A stretch of 64,000 nucleotides of DNA. Origin: Fratercula arctica. Lineage: Eukaryota; Chordata; Aves; Charadriiformes; Alcidae. Below the pieces are notes generated by a model. The model searched no databases, had not been told where the DNA came from, and worked only from the letters and a program-made list of their open reading frames with translations. The position numbers and the translations under genes are program-made. Below, piece by piece: positions 45,641 to 59,550 of this stretch (the first letter of the stretch is position 1; the number at the start of each line of letters is the position of its first letter). The DNA is taken from assembly GCA_947846985.1 (NCBI GenBank), contig CANTUZ010000001.1, forward strand, positions 31,892,727 through 31,956,726. The letters run 5' to 3'.

Positions 45641-48507
45641 CGCAAAGTGGGTCGAGCTGAGTCAAACCTCTGCCAATTAGTGTCGGAAAGATCATTAATT
45701 TGGGAAACAGAGCCGGCGCTGCGGTCCTGATCCTCACAAAGCCCATTTGATCGAGCATGATGGAAGCTTGGGTATAAAGTGGGTTGTGAGCAATTTAGAA
45801 ATGTGGAATAGGGCAGGGAAGAGGACTGGACAGGACAGGGAGGGGTGGGACACTGAAGTGGAGGCAGTTTTAGCATCTCTGTTTGCTGAAAATAATCTCA
45901 TTAGGTTGCATTTAGGGACCGATGAGGAGTCTGCATCTGCATTACGAGAACACTGACCACCCAGCATCGTTTTCTATGCCAAAAACTGCTTAGCTGCTAC
46001 ATCTAATCCTAGTATTTATTTTTTAAATCCCTTTTTGTCCACAGGGTCCCGCTAAAGACAACTTCTTTATAGTGGTAATAGTTTTGAGAATTTCTGAAGG
46101 GCATTTCCTTTGCCTCACTGTGGAAATGAAGAAGCTGGTTTGCATGTTGCAGATGACTCTGCTGTTTGTCCCCTGCCTGCAAGGTTAACGTTTCCCTACC
46201 AGGCTGGCAGCAATTTCCCTCTCTTGCCTCTGCTTCTGCTCTGCCTTTGCACATCCTCCACTGCGTAAAGTGAGTGGAATAGGCTGAGGGAAAAATTTGG
46301 ATGTCTTTCCTCAAAAGAAACTGCGTAAATGTAATTGAAGGTATGGCTGCAATGTGCGTAATAGATGCCAGAGGGGAATTATTTATGTAACACACCAAAG
46401 CATTTACATTTTTTTATGTAATGGTCATTCACGAATCAATATTGTGCCCGACTGATCTATTTTATCATGGGCTTTTGTGCTTAGCAGTGTGAGATTCAAA
46501 GCAAAACGTCACAACGAAGAAATACACGTTACGTGCGCACCATGCGACATCGCGAGCTCTCCTCCATTAGGCTGTAAGCTCATTTGGGCAGGATCTCTAG
46601 TGTCACCATCTTTGTGCAATAGTGATGGTTGTGTCTCCACCATGGTGCGGCCACCCGCTGCGTGATGCTCGGGACTGGTGGGACACCTCACTTCCCACCC
46701 CCACACCCCTTTCTGAGGCAGAATTGGAGTGTTCATGCCTGCCTTTGGGTACGACCAGGGTGAGCATCCAGACCTGGGAGCCCAGACACACTCCCGAGTC
46801 CCCTGGTCAGATGTAGGTGCGTGCACTGAAGATGACATCCTGAGGAAGGCTAGAAGGATATCCGAAGGATACCAGAATCCTCCTACTGAAATATTTTGTA
46901 TGTGTTCGTGCTGTTGACAGTGAAATACTCGGTTGCAGTCTTCCCTTAGAGGTAAATGTGGAATTTTATGACTGGCAATATGGATAATACAACAAACCCA
47001 TGCCAAAATTTTTAATTTTTCTTTGCTGGAGTACTGACTTCCTCAGGGTTAGTAGTCTCACCAACATGTACGAAGCCAAGTGTTTGGCAGATAGGACATC
47101 GGGTCAGCCCAGGTATAGCAGATGATGGTGCTGCACTTGGGTTTGGCCACGTCCTTTTTGCCAGGTACCTGCAGGGGAAGCCTTTCCTGAAGTGCCGTCT
47201 CATGGCTCTGCAACAGTGTCTGTATGGGCCAGTGCTAGGTAGTATGTGGACCCCAGACTGAAAATCCAACTTTTCGAATACCAGAGTGTGATTTAGGCTT
47301 CCTCTCCCAAGGACGTTTTGCATCCTGTATTCTGCAAGTGACGTGAAATTTTGCTCCTGTAGGGGCTCCTGGAAAAATTTTTCCAGGCGTCAGTGGGAGT
47401 TGGTTTTTCCTGCTTTCAGATGAGAGGAATAAGGTGGCCTTTGTGTTTGCAAGATCAAGGCCTACCTTTTTTTGTTTCAACATAAAAGACAGTTACAAGA
47501 GCTGTGCTTGAAACACCATCTCACTCACAGGCTTGTGTGAGTTTTCCCTGGTGGGGAAAGAGCCTTTTTCCATTTTTCTGTTCCAGACCCTTCCCACGGC
47601 AATGGCAGGGCCCGTGACAGCAGCTGGGTGGTGGCACAGCCATCTGAGCGGGTCTCTACTGTTACAAGACACTTGGGAGGGACTGTAGCCCAGATCCCCA
47701 GCAGCGTCTGGCACTGGTTTCCATTGGTGATCTGTCTTGGGTGACTGGTTGGATGGTGCTTCCATCAGCTGCTTCCAAAATTATCCCCTCTATTCCTTTA
47801 ACAATGGTTAAGACATACTAATTGTGAGTGAGGTCAGCAACAGTGGCAGTCCAGTAACGGAGTATGCTATACATGTTATTCCTGAGTTAGAAAACAAGAT
47901 GAAAATCCCTTTCCCACACCACCACATCACGCGGTGCTTCCTCACCGTTGACGCTTTCTCTCTTGCATCCCATCACTGTCTCTATGACAGACCTGCAATT
48001 CCTGAATTTTCCCACGTGCAACACACACTTCAGGTAGCCCTTGCTAAAAAAATAAGTCCTCAGAAAACTCATACACTTCCGATCATCCATGCAAAGTTAG
48101 AGAAAGGAACAGCGAGGAACCATAGGCAGGGTTGTGTTGGGAGCACGTGCCGGGAAATCATGATGAGGAACTCGGAGATAAACGTCTTATGCTCCTCTGC
48201 GTTCACATGTGTAACCTGTACTATTGCTAAATAACCAGACTTACATATTTATCTATTTTACAGATAACCTGCAGGTTTTTCTCATGAAAATACAATAATT
48301 CATCAGAAATTATAGTCTCTTCCTTGTTATTGGAGAACCCACATTTCTGTTTTGAGGGCTGGATGAAATAAGTACCAATTGTAACAGTGTGGGTTAGCAA
48401 AATGGAATTATTTTCTTCAAGAAGAAGCTAGGACCATGCTGCTAGTCCTTCTATTGACCTTTTTAGTGCTGGTGTCATAGGGAGCACACAACTGGAAAAC
48501 ACACAAA

Positions 48508-48560
48508 TTGGTAATAGCATTACAAAGTGGACTTTGGTAATAGCGTTACAAGGTGGACTT
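48508..48560. repeat. Two-copy 26-bp tandem duplication
   Basis: TTGGTAATAGCATTACAAAG and its near-identical second copy (GCGTTACAAGG variant) lie head to tail, both followed by TGGAC. The copies differ by only two substitutions. Confidence 0.85.
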
Positions 48561-48893
48561 GAGCGATGGTTTTCTAAATTGATGGTGGACTCTGCAAAGA
48601 AAACATCCGCTTCTTTTCTCTCAGTATTTTGCTTTTTTTCAGGCTCTCCCTGTGCTGCCAGTGGGCAGAGACCCTCTGGAGAGTGCCCGAGCAGAGCCCC
48701 CATCCCAGACAGCTCTCAGGAGCCCTGAAGTTGGTCCTGCTGCGTGCAGGCTTGGGAGCCTGAGTCGGATGCTCGGTGTTAGGGAAGGGAATACTCCCCG
48801 TGCAAACATCTGCAGTCTGTAGGCTTCCTCTTTTCCTTCCTACACTACCTAGTGACCTGGTGACCTTTAATATTTACAGTGCATTCATTTCTT

Positions 48894-48957
48894 TCTCACT
48901 TATGGGAAGACAGCTAGTCCAGTTTCCTTCTCTCTTACGGGAAGATAGCTAGTCCAC
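48894..48957. repeat. Two-copy ~35-bp-period tandem duplication
   Basis: CTTATGGGAAGACAGCTAGTCCA is repeated as CTTACGGGAAGATAGCTAGTCCA 35 bp later. The duplicate contains no coding frame. Confidence 0.85.
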
Positions 48958-49472
48958 TTAATCGGCATTTTGAATAAACCTAATTTATGTTTTGATCTGG
49001 TTTAGTTATATTTAATCTGTTTCTATTGTGATCATCCTTACACTTTTTTTTAGGGTTTCATTCTGAATCAATATTTAATGTATTTCCCTAGTTAACATTT
49101 CCCTAGTTTAAAATATATTTATCTTTGTTGGGTTTCATTATTGAACCTTCAATATTTACTCTTCCTTTCCTGTTGTGATATTTTAGCGCTGGTAGACCTT
49201 TATGAGATTGTGAAGGTACGGCCGTGACTACTACGGTTTCAGGAAGCCACTGAAGTTGTTTTGTAGGGTTTTTTCTTAAAAGAAAATCTCAGAAGAAGGT
49301 CAACACATTTCATTTTGTTCTTGTAAGCCCTTATCCTGCAGAAAGCGGACCATTTTAGATGGGAACACCCATACGTATGAGCTAAGTAAGCATGCATGCT
49401 TTTACATCAGGAAAGTTTCCTTCCTCGTAGCATTGCATTTTAATGTAACCCTGTGAGCATGAGATTTGGGTA

Positions 49473-49510
49473 GATGAACTCCAGAGGTCCCTTCCAGCCA
49501 ACGTATCCAT
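49473..49510 (+). mobile_element. Very short CR1 3' tail remnant
   Basis: TAGATGAACTCCAGAGGTCCCTTCCAGCC matches the last ~30 bp of a plus-strand CR1 end. The rest is gone. Confidence 0.55.
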
Positions 49511-50552
49511 GCTCCTTTCTTCTCAGCCTGTTTAAAACTGGGTACCACAGGATGCAAAAGTGTGGTTAAAACTCTAATGTCGAAGTATCTGGGACAGCAG
49601 AGAGGCAGCCCGTGCCTTTCACATCACGTTTAAATCAGCAAGTCCAAAAGTTTTTGGAAAAGGAGGTCAGCAGCATTTCTGGAACTGATTTCCCCAAAGA
49701 TAAGGCACTGTAAAACTGCAGTGAAGAAATATTTGTTTCAGACACCGTGTATTTTACAAAATGTTTTTGTTCCTGTAGGCAGAAATACGTGCATTTCTTA
49801 TCAAAGTGGAATTTCTTTCCTCATTACAGTTCCTGTCACCGCGCTAATATGTTGCCTAACCCTGAAATAAAAGCAGTTTTGTTAACTTCTTACAAATGTT
49901 TGTTGCTATGTTGGGATTGAATTGCCTTTCTCTCTCAGGGCAGGAAAAAATTACAACAAACGTATCATTTTCTTGTGTGTAAAAGGGAGACAGTGTGCTG
50001 GGTAAGAGCGGAATTGAATGAAAAAAAAAATCAAAAAAAGTGCCAGAGTTACTGCTTCTTTTTTTTTTTTTTATAATAGTTTTATGTGGTCATCATGTTA
50101 AATAACAAGGAAAAATGCAAACCCCAGTGTCTGCTCTTAAGCAGAAGTCTCAAGTTGAATCACTGAAGACATACCTAAAAATAGCATCTTTAGAAACAAC
50201 TTCTTTGTTTCATCATTATGTAAAGAACATTGTCTAATTTTTATATAAACAAGTTTCTGAGTGATTGACCCTAGGAAGTTGTCAATATAATTTTTATTCT
50301 ATTGCTTACGGGAAGAACTCAAAAGATGAGATTTCAGTGTATCTTGCAGACAAAAGCTTCTTTGCATTTACAAGAAAATAAATAATTTATGCCATATATA
50401 TCTCTTTACAAACTGTACAACTTTTACACTACTTTTTAATTTGAAAGCATCTGTTAGCAAACTTTTCTAGCATTTATGCCCTGTATCCAGTCCTTGCTTT
50501 CCTGACATTCTGTAAAGAGAAATATGAAATTTAGTTTGTGAGATTTTTATAG

Positions 50553-51245
50553 AGTCATAGAATCATAGAATGTGTTGGGTTGGAAGGGACCTTTAAAGGT
50601 CATCTAGTCCAACTGCCTGCAGTAAGCAGGGACATCTTCAACTAGATCAGGTTGCTTAGAACCTCATCAAGCCTGGCCTTGAATGTCTCCAGGGATGGGG
50701 CCTCCACCACCTCTCTGGGCAACCTATGCCAGTGTCTCACCACCCACATTGTAAAGAACTTCTTCCTAATGTCTAATCTAAACCCACCCTGCTCTAGTTT
50801 AAAACTATTACCCCTCATCTTATCTCTACATGCCCTTGCAAACAGCCCCTCCCCAGCTTTCCTGTAGGCCCCCTTCAGGTACTAGAAGGCCGCTATAAGG
50901 TCTCCCTGGAGCCTTCTCTTCTTCAGGCTGAACAACCCCGACTCTCTCAGCCTGTCCTCATAGCATAGGTGCTCCAGCCCTTGGATCATCTTCGTGTCCC
51001 TCCTCTGGACCCACTCCAACAGGTCCATGTCCTTCTTGTGCTGAGGGCTCCAGAGCTGGACACAGTACTCCAGGTGGGGTCTCACGAGAGCAGAGTAGAG
51101 GGGGAGAATCACCTCTCTGGATCTGCTGGTCACGGTTCTTTTGATGCAGCCCAGGGTGCAATTGGCCTTCTGGGCTGCAAGCACACATTGTTGGCTCATG
51201 TCCAGCTTTTTATCCATGAGTACCCCCAAGTCCTTTTCCCTCTGT
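50553..51245 (-). mobile_element. CR1 LINE 3' part
   Basis: A minus-strand frame (51229-50882) encodes [60 protein letters not shown] and [22 protein letters not shown]1 ORF2 C-terminus. The tail at 50553-50625 reads GAATCATAGAATGTGTTGGGTTGGAAGGGACCTTTAAAGG. It is of the same subtype as the tails at 25282 and 59282. Confidence 0.95.
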
Positions 51246-54200
51246 CACATCAAATATTAATATTATCATGAAATATTGGTTATAAACTCTTGAAATGTAG
51301 CTGGCTCCTATTAGTTAGCTTTGGCAGACTATTTTTCTCTTCTTCCCCTCCCCATATGTTTGCTGTCTTTATGTACAGGCAGGTGCCGTGACATTGCTCC
51401 TCAGTTTTTTCACCTGTGTATCCAGGCCAGAGTTTTCAAAATAAAACTTAGATTTCAGATTACCCAGTTTAAGGCATGAAAAAAATAGAGCAGTCTCTGG
51501 AAAGTGCTGAGCAGCTCCCCTCAGAAAGCTGTACTGTAGTCCTTAAGGTCCCAGGGAAGAGGATGTATCCAGGCTTTCTGGAAGACCTGCAGACTAGAAG
51601 TTCGTGGAAGTCCTCAGGTTCTGGATCTCAGAGTTCACCGAGTTCCACTCCAGCTTAGAGAAAACAGCAAAGGCCACACAACATAAGTGGAAATAGCTTG
51701 AATTTCATTATGCAGGCACAGTGAGGTCATTTGCATGTTAGTGACTTGATCAGCCTAGCTGTAATGAGCGAAGTTAATCAAAACTGTGATTAGCACAGGA
51801 GATGCAAGCAGGGACATGCAATGAGCCACAATGTCAGAACATTTATTTTTGCCTATGAATTAAAATGAAGTAGTTTATGTGTTATTTAAAAAAAAACCAG
51901 TTTCTCCTAACAGCTCTGTTTTAAAATATCCACCTTGCCATTTCTCCATGAGCGTGCTTTCCCATCGGCTTGGACCCTGCTCATCCGGGGGGTCCTCGCT
52001 GACTACTCTGCGGTAAGGCTAGGCAGAGTAACTCCTTGCTTGGACGAGCTCCTCTTGCTAAAAAGACCAAGAATCAGAGGAAAGCATCCTCCTCACCAGG
52101 TACCCAAAGCCAAATGCCTTGTCAAGCTGGCTGGTGGGGTTGTCCCTGTAACAGAAGCCATCTCTGAGTGTGGAAACAGGCTCCCTTGAACCTGGTGGGA
52201 GAGACCTGTGGGGGCATCTGCTGCCTGTGAAATGGTGCAGTAATAACATAGACATCGCATGGATAGGTGGTTGCGAGGGGACAGTGGGGCAGAGGAAGTA
52301 ACACTGTGCTAATCCCTTCCCGATGAGGTGGGGTCGTCAGCCGCTGAAGGTCTCCCATGCTCATGGAAGCGTGTTTCTCAGAACTAACACCAACCATAAA
52401 CTCTTTAAAAAGAAACTGTCTTCGAACGTGCATGTAGAAGTTGTTTGGGTTTTAGGTAGTCCTGGGGGGTGTCGGTAATGCACAGGGCATTTGGGACAAA
52501 GAATGAAAAAAAAAATTCCTGCAAAGAGAAAATAATGCTTTGCACATTTTGCTTCTTGACGATGGTAAATGCTGTACAGGATGAGGCAGTAATCAATTTC
52601 TGCAAACACAGTTCTTACGTTGTCTGTTTGCCTCAGAGAGACTGATAGATCTAAAAAGAGATACCAAAGGAGAGAGACTTCCGAGAAAATGAGAAGGGGA
52701 TTTGTAGTCAATCAGAGTAGGAAAACGCCCTTACTAAAGATTCTTTAGACCCACCTTCGACAGGATGACGCATTTTACATCTGATTTCTAGTATCAGAAG
52801 GAATCAAAATCAAAATATCTGTTAATATTAATCACATTTAAAAAAAAAAAATACCACCCTTCCCCTGCCTTCTTTTCATTTTGGGTGTTCATTCAGTTAA
52901 AAAAAGCAGTGCAGTCTCAATGCCGTGATATAACAGTGAGCCCTGGTATTTTTGTGTGGATGCTACACACATAGATGAGAAAACAAGATTTTCAAGCCAA
53001 TTCAAAAGCAGCCCTCAGGTGAGGATTGGCATTTTACGCTGATTTTCAGATAACCCCTGCTGGCTGCCCTAGCTGCAAAGCTGGGAGTGCCCAACCATTC
53101 AACTTTGTGTGCGGTTCTCATTCGCATCCCAGTGTCCAGGCTTCATCAACATCGACTTTCACAATTACCTGCCCCACACAGACCAGCAGAAAGTCGGAAG
53201 AGGAAGGACTGTCCAATGGTTAGACCACTATTTCAAACCATGGGAGATCTCTCTCAGATATGTATATTAAAAATATGTCTTTCTTTAAATAAGAGAAGTA
53301 GAATACGTTAGTCAGCGTCAGCCTGGTTGCTACCAGCATTTGAGCTAGCTTCTTTAAGAAAACCCAGGTATTTCTGCACTATTCTACCTTCAGTGCCTAC
53401 CTGCCCGTAGGTAAGTGCAACCAATGGTAACCAGAAAACCTATTAGCTGCAAGAGAGGTATCCCTTTAGGCTATGACCACCATGTATCTGCCAAGTATTT
53501 ATCCTGTCATCCTTCCTCTCAGAGGCTTTCTTGGGGTGGGATTTGAAGACTCTCCTGCATTGGCCCAGGTGCACAGAACCCATGCAGTGGTGTGTCCCAG
53601 AAATTTTGGACAGAAGCACACAGCCTTTCCTTAAACGTTCGCTTATTTTGCAAGGGCAGGTAGTAAAAGCTGTGGTTTGTGGCTGCAGATACCCGTGTGC
53701 TGGGAAGAAAGGGAGACCACAAAGCTTTGTGGGGAGGCTGCAGAGCAGCTGGTACACAGGATTTTACTAAATGCACGGTAATTTCTCTCATTCATGAGTC
53801 AACATCTCTTGCATCCATTGCTGGAACACACCCTTGGCCATAGAGTAGCTGGAGCATCATAGTTCACATGCCAGCTGTCCTCACGGTGCCTCATTCATGC
53901 GGCCATGGCCAGCAATGCAGGCGTCCCTGAGCTTTAAGTAGAACAAGCCCACAGTACTGAAATCTCACTGGGGCATGGAAGTACACTGGTTTTTAAAATG
54001 GAAGGTAACAGCTCTTCAGCCATGGAGGAACCTGAGATTACAACATACAGCTGAAACTACTGAGGAGATGTAAACAGGCTGAACTAAATCTAGTCTTTGC
54101 AAAGGCACCTGAGAGCCCTCTTGTTCAAATGCGATTTGCAAGTCAGAGCCTGCAGTCGAGGACGCGCTTACAGTATCAGCGTGCTGCACAGGAGCACGGT

Positions 54201-57200
54201 GGGTCTGTCTTCTCTGTGAAATGGGTCAGGAGAAGATTGGTTGGTAGGGGGCGGTTGCAGGCCATCAGAGGCAACCCCCCAGTTTTACTTCCTCTTGCAG
54301 TTGGAGGAACAGCTCACGTGCAGAGGAACGAGAGGGACCAGGCAAACTGGTGGGGTTTTCTTCAGTGTGAGATCTTTGCCTAGCTCTGCTATAGTTTGGC
54401 TGTCCAGTGTTTCTGACAGCTAAAATGGATATTTCATTACACACTACTCAGTCATGTAATATGTAATGCTGTGGAGAGCTGAAGAACATATTTTCTTATA
54501 CATAAATCGTAGACAGTTTCCACACTAATGCTTAGAAAAGGATTTAGAGTTACTGTCTTGTAGGAAACTCATTGCTGCTCATGTGAAGCTCATAACTCAC
54601 CAGGTGGGAAAAGGCAAAGAAACGCCTGAAGGAGCGTTAAACCAGCCAAAGCAAGTTTAACCAGCGGACAGACTGCTCCTGCCACTCCTGCCACTGAGCC
54701 CGCTTTCCCTTGAGATATTTGGTGATGTGTGCTAATCTTTTACCTCAGTCTCATTCCACCTCTCCTTTGTGCCTGTCCTTCAGCCCTGGCTAGGAAAGGG
54801 GATTGAAAGAAAAACTGAAGATGCTCCTGCTTTCTTCTCCCCCTACCCTTTGCAGCTCTCTGAATGATGGTGGTAGAGCAAACCATCCTTCTGTCTGTCT
54901 TTTGTTTTTTTCTTACCACCCTCTCTGTTTCGTCCGGGAGAGTGCAAGCCCTTTGAGGAAGCTTTCTTTCTTATCCTTTGTCTGTCTTCATTCCTGGAAC
55001 CACGGTGCCTGGAGGCTCCAGGAGCTCTGGTAGAAACCAGCCCTAGGAACAAAGAAGACACAAAGATGTGAAGGGAAGAATATCTGAGCACCCAGGAGCA
55101 TTCTGGAAGAAAAATTCCCATCTCCGTTACCCATTCCTCTATGCAAACTTGAGGTGCTGGGGAGGATGGTTTCTGGCCAGCATTCACAGTGACTGAGGCC
55201 ATTTTCATCCCTGGGCAGTAACGTGGTACCTGATCCCGAGTTTTGGAATCAACTCCATGGCCAGTCTGTACATATTGCCCATGGCAGTGCTTGCCAGCCA
55301 CGTATTTGCCACCAGCCTAGAGGGCACTTGCCAGGATTACCGGTGAGCATCACTTGGATAGCATGGGGCTTGTCTCCTGGCTCTGCCCTGCAGAAGGCCC
55401 TGGTTTATAAATTGCTGACACCACCGACCAACACACACACAAGATCAACACAGTTATGGAGTTTTCATTTGCTATGGAATTGTTTAACATTTCAGTTTCC
55501 CCTGTGCCTCTTGAATGCTGTGTCAAAAGCGCAATTAAAGTTTGTTTCAAGTTCATCTAACACTCAAGAGCTAATGTTTCATGCTCCTTTCCAAGAATAG
55601 TTGTTTAGGGGCTCTTTTGAGTCTTCTGGCATTTGAAAACATGCCTGATGACTTTGCCTTGTTAGCTTTCAGTGTGCATTGGCCACAGCAGCACAGAAAA
55701 CGGAGCAGCTAAGTGAGGATGAGGAGATGAGAAGTTCCTCTGCTTGTCTGAGGATGTGCTCTGCCCGTTTTCCAGCTTTGCGGGCAGCTCCTGTATGGTA
55801 CCCACTGGTGGCAACACAAGCAGCATCTGTGTGAGCAAATGCACGCCACCCGATACGCACCTGACACTTCACTCTTGGTACTTGCTTTCTAGTGGTGGAT
55901 CTTCCATCTCTCTGTGTTCTCTCAAAGGTCTTTCACTTTAAGCAGTCAGAAAAATTAAACTCTAGTTTTCTTTTTTACAATGCGTGCCTTCTGTATGATT
56001 GCCTTAATATAGAGGGTCTTCCTGACTACATTTTAGTCAGGTGCTAAAGAAAGTGCTAAAACTTGTCTAGGCTGCCTCAAGCTTTTGTTCAGGTGTGCAA
56101 ACCCTTGCAATTTTGGCCACTGTTAGTGCCAAAGTCCTGATACTGCTCTGTATAGACTTCCAGAATAGGAAGATCTCTTTGGATGAATACCCTTCAACTC
56201 TCTTGCAGAGCATAATCACACCTCTTCAACCTTATCTCAGCTGAGCTTCCAACCTTCTCTCAAATGAGCTTCCAAGAGGTATCAGTGCCAACCACTAGAA
56301 TAGAAAGGTCTGATCAGCAGGATGGAAAAAAAAAAAATGCAAGGAAAAGCTCTGTTTTGCTTATTTGAGATAAGCAAAGCTGATACTGAAAACATGGAAG
56401 GAATTATAACTGTGTTTTTATGGGGCTTGGGCTGAAGCAGAATTACAGCTAAGACCAGCTGTAATCGGTGTTCATGATTGCTCAGGCAGAGAGGGGCAGA
56501 AATGTCTCACCCTTTCCAAGCTTTTTCCCCTCATATTTGTTAGTTTATGTATGTCATGGAAGGGATTCATCTCAAATACAAGCTCTGACTTGGAGATTTT
56601 CTTAATCACCATGTAAAAGCATCTAGATTAGTCGGGAAGGAAGGTGGCCTTGTAGGCATTCCTTTTCCAAAAATAGAGATGCACCTGGTAAGAGTTTGTT
56701 GGATTCAGGACCTTTGTGGAAAGCCTGACCTCAGATACCTCCCGTGTTTAATTTCCATACTAATCCTCCACCAAGAACACCCCCCCCCCAAAATCTTTTT
56801 TTGTCTTCCTGCAGCTTCAGTCGATGCAGGACATGTTCCTTCTGAGTGAAGGGCCGTCACGCAGTGTAGCACACGGTCAGCCTAACACTGATTTTTATTT
56901 TTTTTTAATGATGTGCTGTAGAAAGACATCAAGTTCCTCCTAGGAGAAGCAAACTTCCCCTCCCAATAGGGAACTAATAACTGCTTGTATGGGTTTCTGA
57001 GCAGCATTTCAAGCCGTTGACCCTCAGGCTTGGAAAATGCAGGCGAGAGGCTGCAAAAAGCTGTGGGGTTTCTGAGCTGAATAACCTTAGAAATATTATG
57101 AAGAAGGCTGGCAGAAGAGCACCGCTAGGGCAGGAGTCAGGGAGTGGGGAAATGGCAAGAGGCAGAGGGAGAAAGGGAAAAAATATAGAAAATGTGCCAA

Positions 57201-59281
57201 GGGAAAATGAGAGAATAAAGGGAAACATGCCAAAAAAAAAAAGAGGAAGAGATACAGGAATACGGCTTTTAAAGAAGCTGAGTGGAAAAAAAAAAAAAAA
57301 AAAGAAAAATACGTTAAAAACAAAGCAAACAGACTACGGAGGTTAAAATTCCCAACATTTAAAAACATATAAAACCAAACCATAATGACAGATTATACAA
57401 GGAGGTATGTACGCAAGTGTGCCTGCCTGCACACGACGTTTTGTTCAGTCCTAAAGGAGTTTGTGCGCAGATTTCTCGCAAAGCAAATTGGATTATTCTT
57501 TCCTTGGCAAAAAGCCAGGTGCGGAGAGTTTGTTCAGGAGAGCAGCTTCATTTATAATAATTCGTTTGGTTTGGGGTTTTTTTTTTTTTCCCTGTCATCG
57601 CCCCGGTTTGCAGCAGAAGACAGGTACTTGAAATTCTGGCGGTGGGACGGTGGTGCCTGGGTTCCCAGCAGAAGTGGTTTATCTTTGCTGTGGCAGCCAC
57701 CTCGGGCACAGGGCAGAGCCCTGCGCCCACGTACTGGGGAGGGAAGGGAGGGGGCCAGGGGGAGCCTGTTTTGCGACCGTGCGGAAGCCACCTTCGGTTC
57801 ACCCATCAAAAATTGAGTCAGATTGAAGTTGTAAGTGTAGCAGATGAATGAGAAGGTTGGTTAACTCTGTGACAGCTTTTGCCGGATCCAGGTTGTCAAA
57901 AATCACAACTTTGTTTCCTCCCACCTTTGTGAAAACAACCCTGTCATAATTATTATAATTAAAAATAAAACATTTTTTCCATCTGTTTCTCCACACTTTT
58001 TACTGCATTAAGCCCCTGGCCAGCTGAGCCACTGAAGTTTTCACACTTTCCTCCCCCTCCCCCCCTCAAGGTTAAATATTTCCAGAAAGAAAAACAGAAC
58101 AGCTAGAAAACAGATTTTGGGCCAAGTTCAGGGTCTAACGAAGACTCCGGTTTTCACAGGAGTGCAAAAAAAAAAAAAAAAAACCACATGTGGGAACCAA
58201 TATTGTTGTAACAGCTCCTGCAAATCACACTTCCAGACCCATATCCTTCTGGAAATGGGTTTATCAGGTGGGCTGGTCCCTGTTCGAGAGGTGGGAATCA
58301 GGGGCTGTGCCGGGAGAGCCAGGGGCATGTGCCTTCCTCTGGTGGCAGTCGGCCCCAGGGGCAGGCCACGGATTGTGGCCACTCGGTCGCAGTGGCCAGG
58401 CTTTCCCAACCTCTTCTTCGCTCCCCCCCACCAAGGAAAACCTGAGGTTAGCTCAGGCACCGTTATTAATATTTCACTAGTACTCCCCGTTGCAGCAAAT
58501 GGATGGTTCTGCTCAATAATTCATGGCTGGGCGTAGCCTATTAAATTTGTAGTGGGGTGTACACTTTCATGTTATTTATTTATCATTGCTTTCATTTTAA
58601 AGGTTCCCCCCCCCCGCTATTTCATTTTTCACTTGCTTAAATGCCTCTCCTTCAAAGTTCAGACTGCTTGCAGGAAATTAGTCTTGTTCCTTGTGCCTTT
58701 TAAGTAAAGCTAAGCTCTTACCGCAAGGGCCTGGGACTGGGCCACAAGGAAAATGTTCAGACACACTCAGTCACTTCAGTGCAGGAGATCTCTTTGAAGC
58801 AAATGACAACTGGGGGACTTTGGTACCAAGTCTGACAGCCTGAAGTTCATCCGTGGCCTCAGAGCTATCTGGTTTTTGTTCAGCAGGGATGTTTGGCTCA
58901 TTCTGCTGAGGGAACAACTTGCTCCAAGCCCAGCAATTGATCACTGCCCCATCTCCTCCTCTGCCAGCAGGCACTGATCTCCCCTAGGGCCCTGCGTGTA
59001 TGTTTTGGGGACTATAAATCTTTCTAGGCTGATCGTAGGTTGTACCCCCTGCTTAGGAGTGATCTTTTGCTTTGCTTTGTGGAAGCTGTCTACTCATAGA
59101 TTGTTTGATCTTTGTGGCTCATCTTGATTCCTAAATAAGACAGCCTGTCAGCGAAACCGAAATAAAGATTTCTTTAGAAGACTCAAAGACAGGTTTTCAG
59201 AGTTAAGGGTTTGGAAACCAAAAGCTGCACAAGCATGTAAAATACACCAGTCTCCCAGCCTAGGTTTAACAGGACATTATC
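51246..59281. other. Long stretch without recognised genes
   Basis: There are many chance frames of 60-150 codons (for example 54843-55301 and 57385-57816), with no domain motif and no splice-bounded exon. Poly-A runs lie at about 57234-57245, 57285-57303 and 58166-58182. A poly-C run is near 58605. If LCP1 lies to the right, this would be its first intron. Confidence 0.45.
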
Positions 59282-59550
59282 ACAGAATCATAGAATGTGT
59301 TGGGTTGGAAGAGACCTTTAAAGGTCATCTAGTCCAACCCCCTGCAGTAAGCAGGGACATCTTCAACTAGATCAGGTTGCTCAGAGCCTCATCAAGCCTG
59401 GCCTTGAATGTCTCCAGGGATGGGGCCTCCACCACCTCTCTGGGCAACCTGTGCCAGTGGCTCACCACCCTCATTGTAAAGAACTTAATCCTAATGTCTA
59501 ATCTAAACCTACCCTGCTCTAGCTTAAAACCATTGCCCCTCGTCCTATCG
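59282..59550 (-). mobile_element. CR1 LINE 3' end fragment
   Basis: The minus-strand tail reads GAATCATAGAATGTGTTGGGTTGGAAGAGACCTTTAAAGG...CTAGTCCAACCC. It is followed by the CTGGCCTTGAATGTCTCCAGGGATGGGGCC block and part of the ORF2 C-terminus. It is nearly identical in arrangement to the copy at 50553-51245 but shorter. Confidence 0.93.

Larger units (their letters stand above)
45641..50552. other. Stretch right of the CpG island, no recognised exon
   Basis: By synteny this could be the first intron of LCP1, but no EF-hand or calponin-homology coding sequence is visible. Open frames (for example 46009-46398, 46509-47006 and 47824-48234) show no motif. A short CR1 tail remnant is at about 49473-49510. 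Confidence 0.45.
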
